A stretch of 54,752 bases of DNA from Gemmatimonadota bacterium (GTDB lineage Bacteria; Latescibacterota; UBA2968), in assembly GCA_026705765.1 (NCBI GenBank), contig JAPPAB010000024.1:1-54752 (forward strand), read 5' to 3'. The position numbers and the translations under genes were made by a program. The notes under the pieces were generated by a model. That model was not told the origin of the DNA. It saw only the letters and a program-made list of their open reading frames with translations, and searched no databases. Shown in pieces: positions 16,391-25,021 of this stretch. The first letter of the stretch is position 1, and each line of letters opens with the position of its first letter.

Positions 16391-16777
16391 ATGATTGAAA
16401 ATGCGTCTAGTGTCGCCCTCCACCGATTGGTTTTACAGGGGTCTATCGACGAACTGGTCGAAGTTTTACTAAATGGCGAGGTTGATGTTAACTCAGTGAA
16501 TAACGTAGGCAGCACCTCGCTGCATCTCGCCGCAATGCTGAACGATGTCGAGACGATAAAATTACTTCTAAAGTTTGGTGCCGACGTTGAGGCTCAGAAT
16601 CGCGAAGGGTGGACTGCCTTACATGTCGCGAGTCAAAAAGATGCCTACGAAGCTGCCGCCGTATTGCTGAATCAAGGTGCTGAAACTGATGTTACCGATG
16701 CCGCAGGTCGAACGCCTGTGTTTTTCGCCAATGCTAGAGTCGCCGAATTGTTTTGCAGTTCGAGGAGACCAAAATGA
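16391..16777 (+). CDS. Ankyrin-repeat protein
   Basis: 128 residues, with a strong AAGGAG ribosome-binding site 8 nt before the ATG. Three ankyrin repeats: about 12-44, 45-77 (GSTSLHLAAMLNDVETIKLL) and 78-110 (GWTALHVASQKDAYEAAAVL), plus a partial fourth (GRTPVFFANARVAELF). No signal peptide, so cytoplasmic. Ankyrin repeats bind other proteins. The stop codon overlaps the next ATG as ATGA, so it is co-translated with a Sel1-repeat protein; the two scaffolds probably work together. Confidence 0.85.
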   Translation: MIENASSVALHRLVLQGSIDELVEVLLNGEVDVNSVNNVGSTSLHLAAMLNDVETIKLLLKFGADVEAQNREGWTALHVASQKDAYEAAAVLLNQGAETDVTDAAGRTPVFFANARVAELFCSSRRPK

Positions 16778-17175
16778 GAATTTTGCAGTCGGGGAAAGTA
16801 GAATTTTTTCGGGGGAATTTTATTTCCGCCCGTAAAAAATTGTATCCATTCGCCGAGCAGGGAAATGCGGATGCGCAACATATCATTGGCCTGATTATGC
16901 AGGATATTGACCAGGATTTTTTAGAAGCGGTGAAATGGTTCAAATGCGCTGCCGACCAGGGCCATTCACACGCCCAATTCGATCTTGGAATGATATACAG
17001 ATTTGGTCTGGGCGTGCCTCGAGACGAAAAGGAAGCGGTGAAATGGTTCAAACGCGCTGCCGACCAGAGCCATGTCCACGCTCGGCACGAACTGAGCTAC
17101 TGCTGCCGAGGAATTAGGCAAAGTGATTCTCGACAGTTGTGCCTTCGTAAAGCGCAAAAACCTGTAAAAAATTGA
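16774..17175 (+). CDS. Sel1-repeat protein
   Basis: 133 residues from the ATG at 16774 inside the ankyrin stop (ATGA). Two clear Sel1 units: DFLEAVKWFKCAADQGHSHA with FDLGMIYRFGLGV, and DEKEAVKWFKRAADQSHVHA, plus a weaker N-terminal one (YPFAEQGNADAQHIIG). The C-terminus is short, basic and non-repetitive. Sel1 proteins are interaction scaffolds. No enzyme domain. Confidence 0.83.
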   Translation: MRILQSGKVEFFRGNFISARKKLYPFAEQGNADAQHIIGLIMQDIDQDFLEAVKWFKCAADQGHSHAQFDLGMIYRFGLGVPRDEKEAVKWFKRAADQSHVHARHELSYCCRGIRQSDSRQLCLRKAQKPVKN

Positions 17176-17202
17176 GCTACAGCCCATTACAAATGATAGC
17201 TA

Positions 17203-17318
17203 TGGGATATGTCCACCAGTCTTAAAACAAGTCATAAAATCCCTTGGTCTTCCCAAATTTTCACGGCGGTAGGGTCAACTTTCTTCATATAGACCGCCAT
17301 AGATGAGGACATATCCCA
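17203..17318. repeat. Inverted repeat framing a 92-bp gap segment
   Basis: TGGGATATGTCC (17203-17214) and GGACATATCCCA (17307-17318) are perfect 12-bp inverted copies. They frame a short non-coding stretch between the Sel1 gene and the duplicated-domain gene. The related string GAGGACATATCC occurs near 52110, just left of the IS. It may be a small non-autonomous element or two operator sites. A 49-codon ORF follows at 17322-17471, overlapping the next gene; it lacks a ribosome-binding site and I do not call it. Confidence 0.4.
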
Positions 17319-17426
17319 CTATGCCAAAGAAAATTTTGAAGCAGATCTTCTGGTATGAAAGACAAAAGGGACTATCTGTTATTATTGGTGCTATAACCCG
17401 CTACTCATTTATGCACGGGATTAAAC

Positions 17427-18377
17427 ATGTATCTGATACCCAAGTACAAAAAAATTATGATCGAGTGGTTTAATCAGAAGCAGCGTGAAGGGCATTTTGC
17501 CGGAGAAGGCAAAAAGATCAGGCATCTTTGCAATGAACTGAATGCCTATGATGGGGTTTGTACGGTCTATTTTTCTGTCGGTCGTTTGGAAGCTGAGTAT
17601 CCTGCTATAGGTGTAATGCCTGGGCAGGGGTTTTTATGGCTTTGGCTTGACCAGGAGATGTTCCATCTCTTTCATCGGAATGTTTTCGAACTCCTCGAAA
17701 ACGAGTCAATCAAGGACGTGAAGGTGATCTATGAGGAGTATGTTTCTTACCAGAACCATTATTATCCACAACAGTTGGATGGACTGAAAGCCTGCATCAT
17801 GCAGATCTCTTTTGCGGGCAAGCCAATGGGGCATTTTGATGCGTCCTTAGATGCCATTCGGGTGTTTATTCGCTTATTGTCTGCACAGCCTGCTGTTAAT
17901 AAGGAGGATGTGGATGCACGGTATTTGAAACCGGATGACAAGAAGAGAGTGCTCAAAGACTTTGATGACCTGAAGCAGCATAATCATCAGCTTCTTGATG
18001 CAGAAATCGTACCCTTTTGCGATGAACTGAATACGTATCCTGGTGTTTGCACAACTATGTCTTGTGTTGGTCATAAGAGATGGATGAACCGTGGTTTGAT
18101 GATAGGATGGGGGTACCTGGACCTCTGGCTTGATAAAGACATGCTCGATTTATTCCATCAGTACGCTTTTGAGATCCTCAACCCGCCAATTGAGAATCTG
18201 GAGGTACACTATATGAAGTCTGCCTATGTGCTGAATAAAGAAGCCTACGTTATGAGGATATTCTTTCGAGGCAAGCCAATGAATGTTCTCGACGAGTCCA
18301 TGGATGCTATTCGGACATTTATTGACTCTCTGACGATATTTCGAACCTCTTTTCGCTCGTTCAATAGGAAGGCTTAG
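17427..18377 (+). CDS. Unknown protein made of two copies of one domain
   Basis: 316 residues (a later in-frame ATG at 17457 is possible; neither has a good ribosome-binding site). Two halves are homologous: half 1 (about 30-150) has LCNELNAYDGVCTVYFSVG, GFLWLWLDQEMFHLFH and FAGKPMGHFDASLDAIRVFI; half 2 (about 180-305) has FCDELNTYPGVCTTMSCVG, GYLDLWLDKDMLDLFH and FRGKPMNVLDESMDAIRTFI. Each copy pairs a cysteine-containing GVCT motif with a WLD motif. I do not recognise the family. Codon use is more AT-rich than in the genes before it. A terminator follows. Confidence 0.7.
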   Translation: MYLIPKYKKIMIEWFNQKQREGHFAGEGKKIRHLCNELNAYDGVCTVYFSVGRLEAEYPAIGVMPGQGFLWLWLDQEMFHLFHRNVFELLENESIKDVKVIYEEYVSYQNHYYPQQLDGLKACIMQISFAGKPMGHFDASLDAIRVFIRLLSAQPAVNKEDVDARYLKPDDKKRVLKDFDDLKQHNHQLLDAEIVPFCDELNTYPGVCTTMSCVGHKRWMNRGLMIGWGYLDLWLDKDMLDLFHQYAFEILNPPIENLEVHYMKSAYVLNKEAYVMRIFFRGKPMNVLDESMDAIRTFIDSLTIFRTSFRSFNRKA

Positions 18378-18472
18378 GGAAAATGAAGGCAGGGCTTCGA
18401 CATTGGGTATAGAACGGTCTTAAAAAATTTAGTAGTGGTTTGCGTCAGACCACATAATAGTATAAATTATTG

Positions 18473-18517
18473 CGGTAGTGTTACTCCATTTTGTTTGGGG
18501 TTAGTACTACCGTTTTT
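18473..18517 (+). terminator. Rho-independent terminator after the duplicated-domain gene
   Basis: CGGTAGT (18473-18479) pairs with ACTACCG (18506-18512), with further pairing inside, followed by TTTTT. It ends the 17427 gene's transcript before the HTH-dynamin gene. Confidence 0.7.
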
Positions 18518-18651
18518 ACTATTGGGGCATTGTTTTAGTTATAGCCATTAAATAGGCTTAGAATGGGCGGGGGCATTTCCTGATGCTTGGAACTGAATTG
18601 GGATAATGTACAAAAAGGATATTCCTACGCTATCTGACAAGGGATTTGGTC

Positions 18652-21075
18652 ATGAATTTAACACTATCAGTACGTCGTAAAGAAGCGGGATTAACACAAT
18701 CTGATCTTGCTCGAATACTTGGTATTACTCAGGGTCAGGTATCCAACTATGAGACCGGTGGAGAAATTCCGTCTCGTCTGTTGATACGGTGGTCTCGCGC
18801 CATAGGATGCACAGTTGAAGATCTTCTAACAGACTACCAGCCAGTTGATGAAAAACAAATCTTTGACTTCGATAGCAGGCTATATGGGTCTCTCATAGAA
18901 GACTTGAATCTGCTTCTGCGTTACATTGAACTATCTCCATATCGCGAAGTACCATATGTTAAACAGTTTCAGGACTGTGTTATCTCCCTTAAGGAGAAAC
19001 CCTGGGTCGTAATTATGGGGCATTTTGATGTGGGTAAATCTCATCTGTGTAATTTTTATTTAGGAGGCAATATGCTTCCGACTGGCTACCAGCCAGTCAC
19101 AAAGTTCCCCACCTTTATTCGTCATATCTCAGATCGTCCTGATGATTGGTTCCAAGAAGATCTATGGCTTATGGGATCCCAGTTTGAGCCGGAAAGATGG
19201 CGCGACCAACAGCATTGTGAGCAACACCGAATCCTCGCCGGCAGTTGGGATACGCTCGAACGACATGCTACGCTAAAAGGAAATAAAGAGAACAGTGAAG
19301 AAGGATATGTTCTGGTTTTTGGCGATGCTCCGTTACTCCACTCGTGCGTCCTGGTGGATATGCCCGGATACGCTGACAATATGACAAATGCCTCTATCAT
19401 TGACCGACTGGGCCGCCGTGCAGATATTTTATTGTATCTTTGTCGCGCCCAAGGATTTCTCGATAGTGGAGATTTTGTACGCCTCGGTCATTTTTTATCT
19501 AAACTCCCACGGTATAAAGATATTGATAATAATTTTCCCATACTCGGTAACCTCTTTATCATTGCGACGCATGCCCATCCAGGGATCTCATCAGAACAAC
19601 TTGAGAAGCAGATATTGGAGGGTGGTAGTGAGGCTTTCTATGAGCTCTTTCTTGCTATGTTACGCAGTCGGGAACAGCTAATTAAGAGTATGGATATCCG
19701 CAAACGTTTTTTTAGTTTTTATCAGGAAATACCCGGAAGACGAGAAGATCTGGAAGAAAATTTAAAGCTCTTATTAGGAGAGCACATGCTGTCTGTTTGG
19801 AGGAAACGCGCATCAAGAAAAATTCTCGACTTTAAAGAAAAAGGAATAAAAATTTATAAAAAGAAAAAAGAAAAATATGAAGAAAATTTAAAAATAATAG
19901 AAACAGTAAGAAACGCAATACCCGATGAAGAAAAAGAGCATATACAAGTGGTACGCACTCCCGAAATTCAAGATAAAGATATAGAGTCTATAGAAGTGGT
20001 ACTCACTCCCGAAATAAAAGAAGAAATTTTAAAAAAAATAGAAGAGACAAAGACAATACCCGGTGAAGAGAAAAAGCTTATAGAGGTGGAACTCACTTCC
20101 GTAAAAGAAAAAGAAATTTTAAGAGAAAAGACACTGCGCCTTGGAGAGATAGAGCGTGTAGAAGTGAAATCCATTTCCGCAAATCAAGCGGAACCTCTCG
20201 GCTATAAAATTCTAAAAAAGGAAGTAGATAAAAGAAAGCCAATAACTAATGCAGAGGTAGAACTTATAGAACGGGAGATATTAACTTTATTAAATGAAGA
20301 TATTAGAAATTTACGACATATTTTTCAGAAGAAATTGCAAGTCAAGAACCTGATCAAGATGATCAATGGCCTCTATAAATCTACGGAAAAAAAGAAAGCG
20401 CAACAGCAAGCTACTACTCATGTCCTTCAGGAAATTTTGGCTGAGACAGAGGAGTTTCGGACTGCTGCTTTATTTCAACGTGTTAGACCACTCATTGAAG
20501 AATACGATATAAAAATAGGGAATTTAGATAATGTGGGGATAGTAGAATCTTCCTTACCATTTGAGGACGAAGAACTCTTAGTGGGGATTGGTACTTTTAC
20601 TGCTCTTAATGCGGCATTTATATTGCTGGGAGGCCCCATTCTCTTGGTAGTAGGGACATCCGCTGCACTGGCAGTCTCTACTGCATGGATTTTCGGGGAT
20701 CTTTGGCCACGGCGTTTAGCCAGGAAAATCAGTCATGTATTTAGAAAGGAAGTCCTTGTAAAGATTGAGCAAGATATTATTAAACCTTTCTGGGACAATA
20801 TATTGAAGGACATTAAGAAAAGTATAGATGAACTTAATAAGGAGCGCGAGCAGTATATTGAGGAGCTTAATAATATTATTAAAAACAGCCAAGAAGTCTG
20901 CCAGGACTCTGAAGAGAAATTGCAACATTACGAACATATTAGAACTTTTTTCGCCGGTATTCCCTGGCAGCAGGAAGAGGAACGTAAGAAAAAAGTTAAG
21001 GAACAAACGGATGAATTGAGGAAAGTTATATCTAGCAGTGAATTTCGAGAATTTATATCTAGCCGTCAAAAATGA
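18652..21075 (+). CDS. XRE helix-turn-helix fused to a dynamin-like GTPase
   Basis: 807 residues from the ATG at 18652, 8 nt behind GGGA; an upstream TTG at 18646 is in frame. Residues 1-60 form a Cro/C1-type HTH (GLTQSDLARILGITQGQVSN). A GTPase follows: G1 GHFDVGKS at 123-130, G3 DMPG at 236-239, and an unusual G4 position reading ATHAHPG near 305 instead of NKxD. Then comes about 250 residues of charged coiled coil with an internal repeat (EVVLTPEIKEE and similar), a hydrophobic hairpin (FILLGGPILLVVGTSAALAV) like the membrane paddle of bacterial dynamins, and a final coiled coil. Bacterial dynamins remodel membranes and some protect against phage lysis; an N-terminal DNA-binding domain is not their usual design. 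The gene is AT-rich and probably acquired. Its TGA is followed by 54 more open in-frame codons. Confidence 0.82.
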   Translation: MNLTLSVRRKEAGLTQSDLARILGITQGQVSNYETGGEIPSRLLIRWSRAIGCTVEDLLTDYQPVDEKQIFDFDSRLYGSLIEDLNLLLRYIELSPYREVPYVKQFQDCVISLKEKPWVVIMGHFDVGKSHLCNFYLGGNMLPTGYQPVTKFPTFIRHISDRPDDWFQEDLWLMGSQFEPERWRDQQHCEQHRILAGSWDTLERHATLKGNKENSEEGYVLVFGDAPLLHSCVLVDMPGYADNMTNASIIDRLGRRADILLYLCRAQGFLDSGDFVRLGHFLSKLPRYKDIDNNFPILGNLFIIATHAHPGISSEQLEKQILEGGSEAFYELFLAMLRSREQLIKSMDIRKRFFSFYQEIPGRREDLEENLKLLLGEHMLSVWRKRASRKILDFKEKGIKIYKKKKEKYEENLKIIETVRNAIPDEEKEHIQVVRTPEIQDKDIESIEVVLTPEIKEEILKKIEETKTIPGEEKKLIEVELTSVKEKEILREKTLRLGEIERVEVKSISANQAEPLGYKILKKEVDKRKPITNAEVELIEREILTLLNEDIRNLRHIFQKKLQVKNLIKMINGLYKSTEKKKAQQQATTHVLQEILAETEEFRTAALFQRVRPLIEEYDIKIGNLDNVGIVESSLPFEDEELLVGIGTFTALNAAFILLGGPILLVVGTSAALAVSTAWIFGDLWPRRLARKISHVFRKEVLVKIEQDIIKPFWDNILKDIKKSIDELNKEREQYIEELNNIIKNSQEVCQDSEEKLQHYEHIRTFFAGIPWQQEEERKKKVKEQTDELRKVISSSEFREFISSRQK

Positions 21076-21240
21076 AATGCATTTTATAAAACTCTCTGTA
21101 AAACTCTCTCTACTATCCACAAAGAATTGGAACATTTAGAACCGTCTGAAGGAGAGCAAAAGTTTTTTCGCCGCTATTCCCTGATAATGAGAAATAGACT
21201 TAGGGAAAACGCGACGTATATTGATTCTGCAAAGTTCTAA
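21076..21240 (+). other. In-frame open extension after the dynamin-like gene's TGA
   Basis: After the TGA at 21073-21075 the same frame stays open for 54 codons to a TAA at 21238-21240. The translation is protein-like (contains HKELEHLEPSEGEQKFF and YSLIMRNRLRENATY). This suggests a recent nonsense mutation that shortened the protein, or stop-codon readthrough. Confidence 0.4.
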
Positions 21241-21287
21241 ATGCTTGCCTCCGCCATGTCCCCCTTCTCACTTTCCCCCAGTGATAG

Positions 21288-21980
21288 TTATATCGACCAT
21301 GGGCCGGGGTAAACATGTGTTCCCGCGTTCAAAAAAAGACATGTTATTTTGTAGGTGCCGCTGTTTGAATCGATTACGGGGCTGATTGAGATGGTGTGCC
21401 CGTGTATCGCAGGTTTTCCAGTTGGTGTGCGGATACTGGCAGGTTGATCTGGATGTGGTCAATTGGTCTTCAGGTACGAATAGATGCGCCTAAAGGTCTG
21501 TGGGGTCAATGATTAGCGCGATTGGGGTGTGGGATAATATCCAGTCATTGGGTTTTACGCTCACTTTGGTTACAAGACCATCTTAGGGCGCAGTGATTGC
21601 GTTTTTTTGGCGTTCGATACGGGCGGATAGATAGTGATAGTGGGCGGCTTCGGTGTCGAAGCGGGCAATTTCAAGCTGGTGCGTGCTGATGAGTCCCGTT
21701 TGTGCATTTGGTTGAGTCGAGTTTCTGCGGCTCTGGTCTTTTTTAAGCGGACCAGAGCCGTTGCTTCTTTGAGTTCCAGATCCGGACGATGTATTACTCC
21801 GAGGGTATCACCGGTCAGGACCCTATCTTCCATTTGTACGCGGATGTCGCGTATATGTCCGTTCAGTCCCGCATATACTGTTGCCGATCGCACGGGTTCC
21901 AATGGCGCAGATAAGACCAGGTCTCTACCTTTTGCTATGGTTGCAATTAGTATGAGTATCAGGATCATTGTTTCGCGCAT
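21288..21980 (-). pseudogene. Decayed HlyD/RND-type efflux adaptor
   Basis: The ATG at 21980 opens a membrane-fusion protein: signal peptide, then the lipoyl-type barrel GLNGHIRDIRVQMEDRVLTG and the start of the helical hairpin (LELKEATALVRLKK). After about residue 92 the homology jumps frame: QLEIARFDTEAAHYHYL, then ITAP, a stop, DGLVTKVSVKPNDWI, another stop, then HLFVPEDQL. A further frame shift gives ISPVIDSNSGTYKITC and VYPGPWS before a final stop at 21288. With at least two internal stops and three frame changes it is a pseudogene. Intact relatives link inner-membrane pumps to outer-membrane channels. It starts at the stop of the YdjM-like gene (TAATG) and was the last gene of that operon. 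Confidence 0.75.
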
Positions 21981-23164
21981 TATGACATGTCTCTCGGTAT
22001 GCGAATGAATAATGTGCCGCTGAATCGCACGTGTGCGCGTTTCAGTGTTTCGATTTTTTTTCTTTTTTCTGTAAGTTCTTGTTCCATTCGACTCCGTTCG
22101 AGGTAGTGAATTGGCGGATAAGCCATTTTCGCGATTTCCAGTTTTTCACGAATTCTCAATATTTCCTCTGATAGATTTTTTACGCGTTCTGATAAATTTT
22201 GAGAGACGGGCTGAAGCCGCGTGATGTCTCTTTTTCGTGCAAATTGAAATTTCAATGACCGGGAGGTAATGATGATGGCATTGGGGGTTTCACGCCCGGG
22301 GGAGAATGTTTCAGTTGCTTTGAGTTGTCCAGATACAAAACTATTTTCGGGGATCTGATTTACCAGTTCTTCCCAGGTTTTGTCTTGCAACTGGAGCGTC
22401 TGTATTTGTACGGGGCGATCTGTTTCGTGCACACGCACTTTGTCCGGTAAGATGGTGCCGTGTTCTCCGCACGTTTGAACCTGTCCGTTGTATATGATCC
22501 AGAACATGGTGGGTCTGGCATCGAGGATCACGCCTTCTCCGCGTATGTGCTCCCGCGTGTGTCGCCAGCGTCCTTCAAAGGTTAAGATGGTTTCTGCGTC
22601 GGCTTGTCGATAATCTGCGTATGCAGCAGAGGGTGTGGCCATGAGGTATCTGAATGATTGCCAGATGCCTCCCATGTGCAATATGGGTATGAACACCAGG
22701 AGCATGAATACGATTCCGATTAACAGATAGCTTTCTCCCATAGATCCGGTTTTGATTCTGTATTTTGCACTGCCGGGGAAGACACAGGCCGCTGAATGGG
22801 GATAAAACAGGGGTACGCCGCTTTTGGTGGCGCAATCGACGATTATATGGCTCATATAGCCCAGGATTACGGCTGCGTAACACGGGGTTTGAAAGATGAG
22901 CAGGGGCCAGATCATAACCGATAGGGCGAGGAGGCAGAGCAGCGAGTGTGTGATTGTGCGGTGTCCCCATTGCCGTTCGATGGGAATGGAGGCAAATGGG
23001 AGCACGCGACCGATATAACTGCGCGGGGAATCTATATCCGGGAGCACGCTTCCTATGATAGCGCATGCGATGGCGGGGAGGTTGCGGTGTAGGGGCAGGG
23101 AGAAGAAGGAAAAGGATCCCGCTACGGTGAGTAGTCCAAATGCGATGTGTGTAGGTGCGGTCAT
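21980..23164 (-). CDS. YdjM-like (DUF457) metal-dependent inner-membrane hydrolase with coiled-coil tail
   Basis: 394 residues. The N-terminal 180 residues carry the family's histidine/aspartate motifs in order: APTHIAFG, LPDIDSPRS, GHRTITHSL and SHIIVDCATKSGVPLFYP, interleaved with five or so membrane helices. Past about 190 is a soluble domain, then a coiled coil (about 325-385: VKNLSEEILRIREKLE, LTEKRKKIETLKR) not present in ordinary short YdjM proteins. The family is predicted to hydrolyse phospholipid-like or phosphoester substrates at the membrane; none is proven. It overlaps the upstream ATPase gene by 4 nt (ATGA). Confidence 0.8.
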   Translation of the reverse strand: MTAPTHIAFGLLTVAGSFSFFSLPLHRNLPAIACAIIGSVLPDIDSPRSYIGRVLPFASIPIERQWGHRTITHSLLCLLALSVMIWPLLIFQTPCYAAVILGYMSHIIVDCATKSGVPLFYPHSAACVFPGSAKYRIKTGSMGESYLLIGIVFMLLVFIPILHMGGIWQSFRYLMATPSAAYADYRQADAETILTFEGRWRHTREHIRGEGVILDARPTMFWIIYNGQVQTCGEHGTILPDKVRVHETDRPVQIQTLQLQDKTWEELVNQIPENSFVSGQLKATETFSPGRETPNAIIITSRSLKFQFARKRDITRLQPVSQNLSERVKNLSEEILRIREKLEIAKMAYPPIHYLERSRMEQELTEKRKKIETLKRAHVRFSGTLFIRIPRDMS

Positions 23165-24006
23165 CGTTTGAACCTGTACGTGAAGAATCGAATGCCTACG
23201 AGTATCGCGCTGCCGATGCCGGCGAGTACATAGCCTTCCATACTCCCGATGCCGCGCATAAAGAATCGCGCCGCGACAACGACCAGCAGAAGCAACACCA
23301 CGGCGAACGTAAGATCAATCTGGTTTCGGGCACCTGTGTGAGATACATGTCGCACGGCTGATCGGGTTATGGCGGGTTCTTTGCGGAGTCTTTCGGCGAT
23401 TTCGATGATGGCGCGCGGGTTGCCAGCACTTTGTTGCAATATGAAGGTTTCGGTCATGTGGTAGTCTTCTATGTCGGCGCCAGTAGTACACTGTCGGATG
23501 AGTTTTTTGGCTTCGGAAGTGGTCAGATTCTCTATTTCTATGCGGTCGAATTTCCAGAAGTGTTTTTCGTACGTTTTTACAATTTTTCGCAGGGCGGCTA
23601 TGATGATGTATTTGCGGTTGAGTTTGTCGATCAGGCGCCCGACGGAGGGCGTTATGTCGGATAGGTCATCTACGATTAATACGCATTCGTTTTTTGCCAC
23701 TGCGTCGAGTACTATGTCTGTCCAGGCTTGAATGGTTTCGCGAGCGTGTCGCTTTTTGATTTTTTTAAAGTCCTCAATGTGCGGATAGAGTTTTCCGCTT
23801 TTGTGAAGTTCTTCCGCAATATTTATGAGGGCTTCTTTTATTGGGGATAGGGTTTTTACTTTGAGGACATAGTTTGCATCGAGCTGCGCGAGGAGATGGC
23901 TTTTGCCTGTGCCAATGGGACCGATGATCAGGGTGTCGATGCGTTTTGATAGGTTTTCTTCTATCAAGCGCAGTTTTTCTTTTCGTTCTACGGACTGGTG
24001 TATCAT
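23161..24006 (-). CDS. Membrane-anchored AAA ATPase (TniB/ExeA-like)
   Basis: 281 residues; AGGAGG ribosome-binding site before the ATG at 24006. Walker A GPIGTGKSHLL at about 28-38, Walker B CVLIVDDLSD at about 108-117, sensor region IIIAALRKIV. Two membrane helices end the protein (TFAVVLLLLVVVAARFF and LAGIGSAILVGIRFF). ATPases of this fold act in transposition, secretion or defence; the C-terminal membrane anchor argues against simple transposition. First gene of an operon with the YdjM-like protein and the decayed efflux adaptor, controlled by the operator array upstream. Confidence 0.8.
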   Translation of the reverse strand: MIHQSVERKEKLRLIEENLSKRIDTLIIGPIGTGKSHLLAQLDANYVLKVKTLSPIKEALINIAEELHKSGKLYPHIEDFKKIKKRHARETIQAWTDIVLDAVAKNECVLIVDDLSDITPSVGRLIDKLNRKYIIIAALRKIVKTYEKHFWKFDRIEIENLTTSEAKKLIRQCTTGADIEDYHMTETFILQQSAGNPRAIIEIAERLRKEPAITRSAVRHVSHTGARNQIDLTFAVVLLLLVVVAARFFMRGIGSMEGYVLAGIGSAILVGIRFFTYRFKR

Positions 24007-24153
24007 GAGAAACGCCCTCCTGTGTGGGTTGGAATTGAAACTTTGTGCCCTTTATATAGTGCAAAAAGCGTGCCAAAATATTCCAAAATCCCGTAACTGC
24101 TTGCAGGAGAGCGTGTTTTTATAAAATGCCCAAAAATGGACATGCGGAAAAGT

Positions 24154-24208
24154 GTTTCAAATGAAACAATTGGTGTTTCAAATGAAACAGTTGGGATAGA
24201 AATGAAAC
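24154..24208. promoter_or_regulatory. Tandem operator array GTTTCA-AA-TGAAAC
   Basis: Two perfect sites, GTTTCAAATGAAAC, at 24154-24167 and 24175-24188 (21-bp period, two helical turns), and a third degenerate half-site with TGAAAC at 24203-24208. They lie 150-200 bp upstream of the membrane ATPase gene and directly downstream of pyrK's stop. A dimeric repressor or activator would bind side by side on one DNA face. The regulator is not identified. Confidence 0.6.
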
Positions 24209-24214
24209 CGTTGG

Positions 24215-25015
24215 TTACCAGACAATTTCGTGGGCGTTGACGACGGGTCCTTCGAGGCAGACGCAGCGATAGCGGCGGTCTTCGGTGGGGTAGGTTTTGT
24301 ATTCGACCACGCAGCCGACGCAGGCGCCAAAACCGCAGGCCATGTGGTTTTCGAGGGAGGCAAAGCAGGGGGTGTTTGATTCGGCGGCGATGTGGGCGAC
24401 GCGCGCCATCATGGGATGGGGACCACAGGTGAGGATGGTGGTGTGGTTCAGGAGGGTGTGTTCTGCGATGAGTTCGGTGACAAATCCGCGGTGTCCTATG
24501 CTGCCGTCATCGGTGGCGATGTGGAGGGGTAGATCTGCGGGTAAAAGTGCGGACAGGTCGGGCAGGCGGGCGGCATTTGCAGCGCCCATGAGGTAGATCA
24601 TATCGGGACGGCGGTCGGGGTGTTCCCACGCCAAAAATGCGAGGGGGACGAGGCCGACGCCGCCTGCGACGAGGAGGATGCGTTTGGTTTTTGGGGCGGC
24701 AAAAGGGTTGCCCAACGGTCCGCTGACGTCGAATTGGTCGCCGCATTGGGCAGCGGATAAGCGTTCGGTGCCGGGTCCGATGACGTCGTAGATGAGGTCG
24801 AGCCAGCCAGCGTTGCGGTCTGCGCGCAATACGCTGAAGGGTCGGCGAAGATAGGGGGAGGAGCCAGAGTCGGTCAGGATTTGCAGGAATTGCGCCGGAC
24901 GAGAGGCGGTTGCGAGCCGGGGCGCGTGCAGGCGCATGAGATATACGCCCTGTGCGATGGGGTCATTTTTTTCGACGATGGCAGTTTCGGAGATGAAGTT
25001 CGGGATTTCGGGCAT
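24215..25015 (-). CDS. pyrK: Dihydroorotate dehydrogenase electron-transfer subunit PyrK
   Basis: 266 residues. Ferredoxin-reductase fold: FAD-binding RRPFSVLRA at about 57-65, NAD-binding GGVGLVPLAF, then the PyrK-specific 2Fe-2S loop ACGFGACVGC with a fourth cysteine in RCVCLEGPV. It passes electrons from the class 1B dihydroorotate dehydrogenase to NAD+ in pyrimidine synthesis. The catalytic partner PyrD is not in the window. Last gene of the operon nnr, carB halves, TPR/TonB lipoprotein, pyrK, 6 nt after the preceding stop. Confidence 0.93.
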   Translation of the reverse strand: MPEIPNFISETAIVEKNDPIAQGVYLMRLHAPRLATASRPAQFLQILTDSGSSPYLRRPFSVLRADRNAGWLDLIYDVIGPGTERLSAAQCGDQFDVSGPLGNPFAAPKTKRILLVAGGVGLVPLAFLAWEHPDRRPDMIYLMGAANAARLPDLSALLPADLPLHIATDDGSIGHRGFVTELIAEHTLLNHTTILTCGPHPMMARVAHIAAESNTPCFASLENHMACGFGACVGCVVEYKTYPTEDRRYRCVCLEGPVVNAHEIVW

Positions 25016-25021
25016 TGTTGC

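Noticed and set aside
24154-24208. CRISPR array
   Set aside because: Only two short palindromic repeats with a 7-nt spacer; no CRISPR array or cas gene occurs anywhere in the window.
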